Source: Archangiaceae bacterium (GTDB lineage: Bacteria; Myxococcota; Myxococcia; Myxococcales; Myxococcaceae). From it: 10,623 nucleotides of DNA. The DNA lies in contig JAHFDQ010000169.1 of NCBI GenBank assembly GCA_023248915.1, positions 1-10,623 on the forward strand, written 5' to 3'. Shown here in pieces: positions 6,672-10,623 of this stretch. Position numbers and translations under genes: made by a program. Under the pieces are notes generated by a model. That model was not told the DNA's origin, did no database searches, and saw only the letters and a program-made list of their open reading frames with translations. Position 1 is the first letter of the stretch. Each line of letters opens with the position of its first letter.

Positions 6672-7820
6672 ATGAACCGACGCGCCCTGACCGCCCTTTC
6701 CACCCTGGTGATGGCCACCAGCCTGTCCGGCTTCAGCCCTGGGAGCTGTGGAGACCCTATCGAGCCGGACGAACCCGTCTGCGCCGTCCCCGAAGGCTGT
6801 CCGAGTCGGCCCCCGCGCCTGTTGTGTAGCGCGCTCGACGAGACCGACTGTCGGGCGCGTCAGGACTGCCGCGCGGTCTACGGGCAGGGCACCTGCGGCC
6901 CCACCGGGGACTGCGCGCCGAGCGTGGTGTTCGCCGGGTGCGTCGAGGCGCGGCACGCGTGCCCCGCCATCGCCTGCGCGCTCGCCTGCGCCCACGGGCT
7001 CGCGCGCGACGCGACCGGTTGCGACGTCTGCGCGTGCAGCCCGGTGCCCTGCGTTTCCGATTCGGAATGCGGCCCCGGAGAGGCCTGCCTCTACCCGGCC
7101 CTCGCGTGCCCCGCCAACGCCTTCTGCAGCCCGCCCCAGGGCACCTGCGGCAAGGTGGACTTCGCCTGCGACGACGACACCCAGTGCTCGACCGGAGAGC
7201 ACTGCGTATTTCCCAAGGTTGACTGCCCGCCCAACGCGTTCTGCGCCCCCCCTCGGGGAAGCTGCAAGCCGGCCGACGGCTGCGCGACCGACGCCGACTG
7301 CGGGCCGGGCCGCGCCTGCGAGCTGGTCGCGAACTGCACGGCGCAAGGCTGCCCGCCGCTGCCGTCGCCCGGCATCTGCCGCGACCGTCTGATGTGCACC
7401 GACGCCTCGCAGTGCGCCACGGGCGAAGTCTGCGCGCCCGACCCCGGCAACTTCCCCGCGAAGGCCGTGCTGCCGGCCACGCCCTTCTACTGCCTGCCGT
7501 CGTGCGAGGCGCTCGACGAGGCGGCCTGCGGCACCCGGACCGATTGTCTGGCCGAGTACGCGGCTCCGCGGTGCGGCAACGACCCGAACGGCCCCTACTT
7601 CACCGGCTGCAAGTCGGCGGTTTGCCCGGCCGTCGAGTGCCTGGTGGCCTGCGCGAACGGCACCGTGAAGGACGCCAACGGCTGCGACACCTGCACCTGC
7701 GACGAGTCGTGCCTGTCCGACGCCGACTGCCCTTCCGGGCAGAGCTGCCTCTTCCTGAACTACGACTGCGCTGCGGGCGCGGAGTGCCCGAGCGTCAAGG
7801 GCGTCTGCGGGGCGTACTAG
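6672..7820 (+). CDS. Secreted Cys-rich protein with two antistasin-like cores in a duplicated module
   Basis: 382 residues, 54 of them Cys (about 14%). The N-terminus is a signal peptide (MNRRALTALSTLVMATSLSG); Cys26 follows P-G-S, a poor lipobox, so lipidation is doubtful. A module at 52-159 is repeated at 278-379. In both copies an L-D-E...C...R-x-D-C...Y...C...F-x-G-C segment comes first. An antistasin-like core follows, with identical Cys spacing (C97-102-106-117-120-122 and C318-323-327-338-341-343) and a shared G-x-x-x-D-x-x-G-C-x-x-C-x-C. Each copy ends in a C-x-(S/T)-D-x-x-C-x-x-G-x-x-C unit. Three more such units fill 168-270. Antistasin domains are best known as serine-protease inhibitors in leeches and other animals. 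Inhibitor function here is only an inference; surface structure or binding is equally possible. A sigma-54-like promoter lies just upstream. The stop is 9 bp from that of the convergent Big_1 gene. Confidence 0.85.
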   Translation: MNRRALTALSTLVMATSLSGFSPGSCGDPIEPDEPVCAVPEGCPSRPPRLLCSALDETDCRARQDCRAVYGQGTCGPTGDCAPSVVFAGCVEARHACPAIACALACAHGLARDATGCDVCACSPVPCVSDSECGPGEACLYPALACPANAFCSPPQGTCGKVDFACDDDTQCSTGEHCVFPKVDCPPNAFCAPPRGSCKPADGCATDADCGPGRACELVANCTAQGCPPLPSPGICRDRLMCTDASQCATGEVCAPDPGNFPAKAVLPATPFYCLPSCEALDEAACGTRTDCLAEYAAPRCGNDPNGPYFTGCKSAVCPAVECLVACANGTVKDANGCDTCTCDESCLSDADCPSGQSCLFLNYDCAAGAECPSVKGVCGAY

Positions 7821-7829
7821 CCGGCGGCG

Positions 7830-10040
7830 CTACTGGAAGAAGGCGGTGAAGCTCTGCTGCGTCGGCGTGAAGTACGCGTTTTGGCCCTGTATTCTCACCT
7901 GAACCTGTACGGGCGGCGCTACTCCACCGTCGGCGAGTGCCGCCTGAGGACCTGGACCTGTGAGGATGAGTTGTCCGGTATTCCCCAGGCCGAATGAAGT
8001 GAAGCGACTGCGGAAGATGCAGCGCGTGAGTGGATTGGCAGGCGGCGGCTTCGTGAAGACGCAGGGGCCTGCGACATTGAAAACCCCGGAGTTTGCCGCC
8101 GTCTCGGTCGCTTCGACCTTCTCGAAGGCCACCCCGTGACCCAGAATCTCCGCCACGCCAATCGAAGGCGCATTGACTGACGCGCTCCCGCGCGTGCCGA
8201 CGATGGTCGCGGAGACGTTGGCGTTCGTCTTGTCGACGGGATTCAGGTACTCGTCCGACCAGATGAAATCGATGACCTTCGTGTCGTTTGGGGCGACGGT
8301 CCACGGGGGCGGCGGGTTCAACAGAATCGGAAGTGCAAACCCGTCAGACCAAGTGATCAGCGTAGGTGCCCAAATCTGGGTGTTGTCGTCCCAACAACCG
8401 TTCGGGCCGTCCCACTGGCCATTGGCCGACTCGCGAACACCCGTAGCGCAGTTGAGTCGCTGCGTGTCCAGTTTCTGCTCGCCCGGATCCCACACCCCAT
8501 TGTCGTTTTCGTCGACGAAGGGCTCGGCCATGTCCAGGAACCACTCGCCGGGCTCCCACTTCCCGTTGTTGTTGGTGTCGGAGAATTCCTCCTCGCCGGA
8601 AACGACCGCGATGATGTTGATGATCTGGTCGCGTGGATTGTTGGCGCCATTGGTGGGTTCAACTGGGCTGGTGAGTGGCGCCACATTGTTCGGGAGGAAG
8701 TTGCTCTGCGCGCTGTAGTTCGCAGTCGCGGTACCGGTCGAAGACGAGGTTACGCTGGCTTCGATGGTGCCGCGCTCGGCGAAGAAGGACACGGGCGTCG
8801 GCAACCCGACGAGGTTCGAGAAGCGGTCAGCCAACTGCGCGCTGCAAGTCATGGTCAGCGGGCGTGTCGGTGGCATCGGACCCGGGTTCGTCAGAGCTCC
8901 CAGATTCTTCCGGCTGCAGTCGAACACGAATCCGCGGAACGATGGCTTTCCGCCGGTGATGGTGATGCTGAAGACGGCCTTCAGGGTCGTCGATACGACC
9001 GTCGCTTCCACGGCCACCGTACCGACGTCGTTGCCAGATTGGAGATTGCTGATAGCCAGTCCTTGCGCGTTGGACCGGGCAGTCGGCGTCACCGTCACCC
9101 CTGCCGGACTTCCGGCCCCGACCGCGAAGGAGACATCTACGTTTCCAACGGGCTGGCTCGCGGCGTCTCGGACGATGAAGACGACCGGCGTCGTGGTGTC
9201 TCGGCCACCCGCCAGGGTGCCCAGCGTCTTCTTGACGGTGGGATTGGTGGTGTCAGGCACGATGCTCGCGACATTGAGCATGTAGATCCCGACGGTGCCG
9301 ACTCCGCTGATGGTCGAGGCGCGAACGGTAGCCAGGCCCCCGTCGGCGTCGGCTGCGTACAGCGTCACTCCGACGACGCCGGCATCGTTGGTGGTCGCCG
9401 AGGTAGTCAGCGTGCCGGCCGTATTGGCGAATGAGCCGATGTTGGTCTCCAGCGCCACGGCCACGTTCGGGGCGGGCACCCCTCCGTCGGTCACCGTCAC
9501 GGTGGCGCCGATGGCGGTGCTGTCGCCGGTGCCCACGATGAGCGCGGCCTTCGGCGAGCTCATGGTGACGGTGTAGTACCCCGCGTCGCCGCCGATGATG
9601 GTGCTTCCGCCGTCCGTTCCCGCGTCGGTGCCCGAATCAATCGCCGTGGGACCGGTGACGGTCACGTTCGACGTGCCGCTGATCAGCCCCGACTTCGGAG
9701 CGGTCCACTCCGCGGTGACCCTCACCACCCCCGAGCAGTTGGAATCGGCCGTCAGTTCGCAGCTAAAAGAGGTCGAAGCGGTCCCCGCAACGTCGAGCGG
9801 GAGAGTCACCGCCGTGGTCAGGCTGCCGGCGGTACTGATGACCTTCACGCTGCCCGAGCCCGGCTTGCCGGCCTCGTCCGTGGCCGTCACGGTAATCGTC
9901 GATTCCTCGCCCGCGTTGTCGATCTTGTTCGGCTTCGCCGAGACGAACACCGAGGCAGAGCCCGATGGCGCGGGAGTGCAAGCCATGACGGACAGCGTGA
10001 CCGCGGCGGCGACGACTCCCCAGACTCGATTCCGAAACAT
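7830..10040 (-). CDS. Lipoprotein with Big_1/invasin-like Ig domains and acidic Ca-binding-type loops
   Basis: 736 residues. The ATG at 10040 has a good ribosome-binding site and gives MFRNRVWGVVAAAVTLSVMAC, a lipoprotein signal with lipobox VMAC and Cys21; an ATG 18 codons upstream is disfavoured. Big_1-like Ig units occur at about 28-128 (TITVTATDEAGKPG), 150-245 (ATVTVTDGGVPAPNVAV), 255-355 (VVFIVRDAASQPVGNVDVSF) and, less clearly, 400-470 (DRFSNLVGLPTPVSF ... ERGTI). A short acidic linker with D-S-G-T-D-A-G-T-D-G-G lies near 133-145. Two acidic loops, DTNNNGKWEPGE and DENDNGVWDPGE (about 485-518), look like EF-hand/dockerin-type Ca2+ sites. The C-terminal third (about 590-736) carries another beta-rich region. 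It is probably displayed on the outer surface as an adhesin or spacer, as known for Big_1 proteins; the ligand is unknown. It is convergent with the Cys-rich gene and divergent from the gene at 10196. Confidence 0.87.
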   Translation of the reverse strand: MFRNRVWGVVAAAVTLSVMACTPAPSGSASVFVSAKPNKIDNAGEESTITVTATDEAGKPGSGSVKVISTAGSLTTAVTLPLDVAGTASTSFSCELTADSNCSGVVRVTAEWTAPKSGLISGTSNVTVTGPTAIDSGTDAGTDGGSTIIGGDAGYYTVTMSSPKAALIVGTGDSTAIGATVTVTDGGVPAPNVAVALETNIGSFANTAGTLTTSATTNDAGVVGVTLYAADADGGLATVRASTISGVGTVGIYMLNVASIVPDTTNPTVKKTLGTLAGGRDTTTPVVFIVRDAASQPVGNVDVSFAVGAGSPAGVTVTPTARSNAQGLAISNLQSGNDVGTVAVEATVVSTTLKAVFSITITGGKPSFRGFVFDCSRKNLGALTNPGPMPPTRPLTMTCSAQLADRFSNLVGLPTPVSFFAERGTIEASVTSSSTGTATANYSAQSNFLPNNVAPLTSPVEPTNGANNPRDQIINIIAVVSGEEEFSDTNNNGKWEPGEWFLDMAEPFVDENDNGVWDPGEQKLDTQRLNCATGVRESANGQWDGPNGCWDDNTQIWAPTLITWSDGFALPILLNPPPPWTVAPNDTKVIDFIWSDEYLNPVDKTNANVSATIVGTRGSASVNAPSIGVAEILGHGVAFEKVEATETAANSGVFNVAGPCVFTKPPPANPLTRCIFRSRFTSFGLGNTGQLILTGPGPQAALADGGVAPPVQVQVRIQGQNAYFTPTQQSFTAFFQ

Positions 10041-10044
10041 GCGA

Positions 10045-10051
10045 CCCCCTC
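10045..10051 (-). promoter_or_regulatory. Ribosome-binding site of the Big_1 lipoprotein gene
   Basis: The minus strand reads GAGGGGG four bases before the ATG at 10040. It selects this start over the upstream ATG at 10094. Confidence 0.65.
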
Positions 10052-10075
10052 GAGGGAACCCGGCGAAAACGGCAC

Positions 10076-10104
10076 ATTCTGGACCGCTCACCACGGAGGG
10101 TCAA
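10076..10104 (-). promoter_or_regulatory. Sigma-70-type promoter candidate for the Big_1 lipoprotein gene
   Basis: On the minus strand: -35 TTGACC (10104-10099, five of six consensus bases), a 17-bp spacer, and -10 CAGAAT (10081-10076, four of six). Transcription would start near 10069, about 29 bases before the ATG at 10040. The element lies in the 155-bp gap shared with the divergent gene at 10196. For that gene no convincing promoter was seen. Confidence 0.5.
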
Positions 10105-10195
10105 TTCAGCGTTCTTCAGAGCCAGGAAGCCGACGGGCTGCAGTGGCTCTTGCCCCTGATAAGCTGCCGCGGTTGGGCAGTCTCCGGGTGCGCCG

Positions 10196-10623
10196 ATGCC
10201 ACAGTCTAGAGGGCTCCTCCGTCTGGCCGCGCTCTGCGGAATGGGCGCCCTGGTATCGGCGGGGGGCGGTGGCGCGAAGGGGGAAGCGGGGCTCGTCCAA
10301 TGGAATGGGGCGTCGGGGTTTTCTCCGCTCGCGCTACCACTTCCGCTTCCCGCCACCCCTGGAGATACGCTCATCGTCACGACCACCGCCGACGCTCCGT
10401 GCGCGGTCGGCGACAACCTCGGAACCGACTACAAACCTGTCGCGGTGGACCCGCTACGAGGCGTCGGATCTCTTTCGAACGCCCAAGGCAACATCTGGTT
10501 CGGGAACGTCGCCGACGCAGCCCAGGGGCAGGTCGAGGTCTTCTTGGACTGCAACCCTTCGGGCGGCAGCGCCCAACTCGTCGTCCTCGAGTACTCTGGC
10601 CTCGACCCGACCAGCACCCTCGA
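10196..10623 (+). CDS. Exported beta-rich protein of unknown function, N-terminal part (runs off right edge)
   Basis: 142 complete codons are visible. The ATG at 10196 follows an in-frame stop at 10160-10162 and begins a signal peptide, MPQSRGLLRLAALCGMGALVSA, with probable type I cleavage after V-S-A into a Gly-rich start. The only SD-like sequence is a weak CCGGG. The mature part contains GDTLIVTTTADAP, a C-x-x-G-D-N-L-G-T-D-Y turn, G-N-I-W-F-G-N-V, G-Q-V-E-V-F-L-D-C and L-V-V-L-E-Y-S-G-L. This series of strands recurs in many secreted bacterial proteins as a beta-sandwich repeat, but I cannot assign a family name. Two Cys (in D-A-P-C and L-D-C) could pair. It is divergent from the Big_1 gene. 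The C-terminal domains, which would say more, are outside the window. Confidence 0.78.
   Translation, partial: MPQSRGLLRLAALCGMGALVSAGGGGAKGEAGLVQWNGASGFSPLALPLPLPATPGDTLIVTTTADAPCAVGDNLGTDYKPVAVDPLRGVGSLSNAQGNIWFGNVADAAQGQVEVFLDCNPSGGSAQLVVLEYSGLDPTSTL

Overview
The window is very GC-rich (strong G/C in third codon positions) and every protein style in it points to a myxobacterium (Myxococcota). It shows predicted lipoproteins with Asp/Ala/Gly 'DAG' linkers, a CNNRIDDDGNG-type metal-binding motif followed by a LamG lectin fold, DUF11 and Big_1-like domains, and a Cys-rich secreted protein. The genus cannot be fixed from this stretch. It holds six protein-coding genes. Five encode exported or surface proteins and one encodes a small membrane protein. 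There are no RNA genes, insertion sequences, CRISPR arrays, phage genes or recognisable defence genes.

Layout, left to right. (1) Complement 1-3809: the first ~1269 codons of a giant surface lipoprotein whose C-terminus lies beyond the left edge. Its far part is built of ~90-residue Ig-like repeats, three of them nearly identical at DNA level. (2) Complement 4052-4522: a DUF4395-type four-helix membrane protein in the same direction, 242 bp upstream of gene 1. (3) 4761-6485 forward: a LamG lipoprotein, divergent from gene 2. The shared 238-bp region holds a perfect 8-bp inverted repeat. (4) 6672-7820 forward: a secreted protein with 54 cysteines and two antistasin-like cores inside a duplicated ~105-residue module. 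A near-consensus sigma-54 (-24/-12) promoter lies directly upstream, with an inverted repeat centred about 80 bp before the inferred transcription start. (5) Complement 7830-10040: a Big_1/invasin-like Ig lipoprotein, convergent with gene 4 across only 9 bp. A plausible sigma-70-type promoter lies in front of it. (6) 10196 to the right edge, forward: the N-terminal part of another exported protein, divergent from gene 5.

Working together: no enzymatic pathway is visible. The shared theme is the cell envelope or extracellular surface: adhesion-type beta-sandwich domains, a lectin-like domain and a possible protease-inhibitor-like protein. The changing gene directions argue against one operon, so this looks like a cluster of separately controlled surface genes. 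The most notable points are the sigma-54 signal before the antistasin-like protein, the internal symmetry of that protein, and the recently expanded 270-bp repeats of the giant lipoprotein. I found no clear sign of a new multi-gene system.
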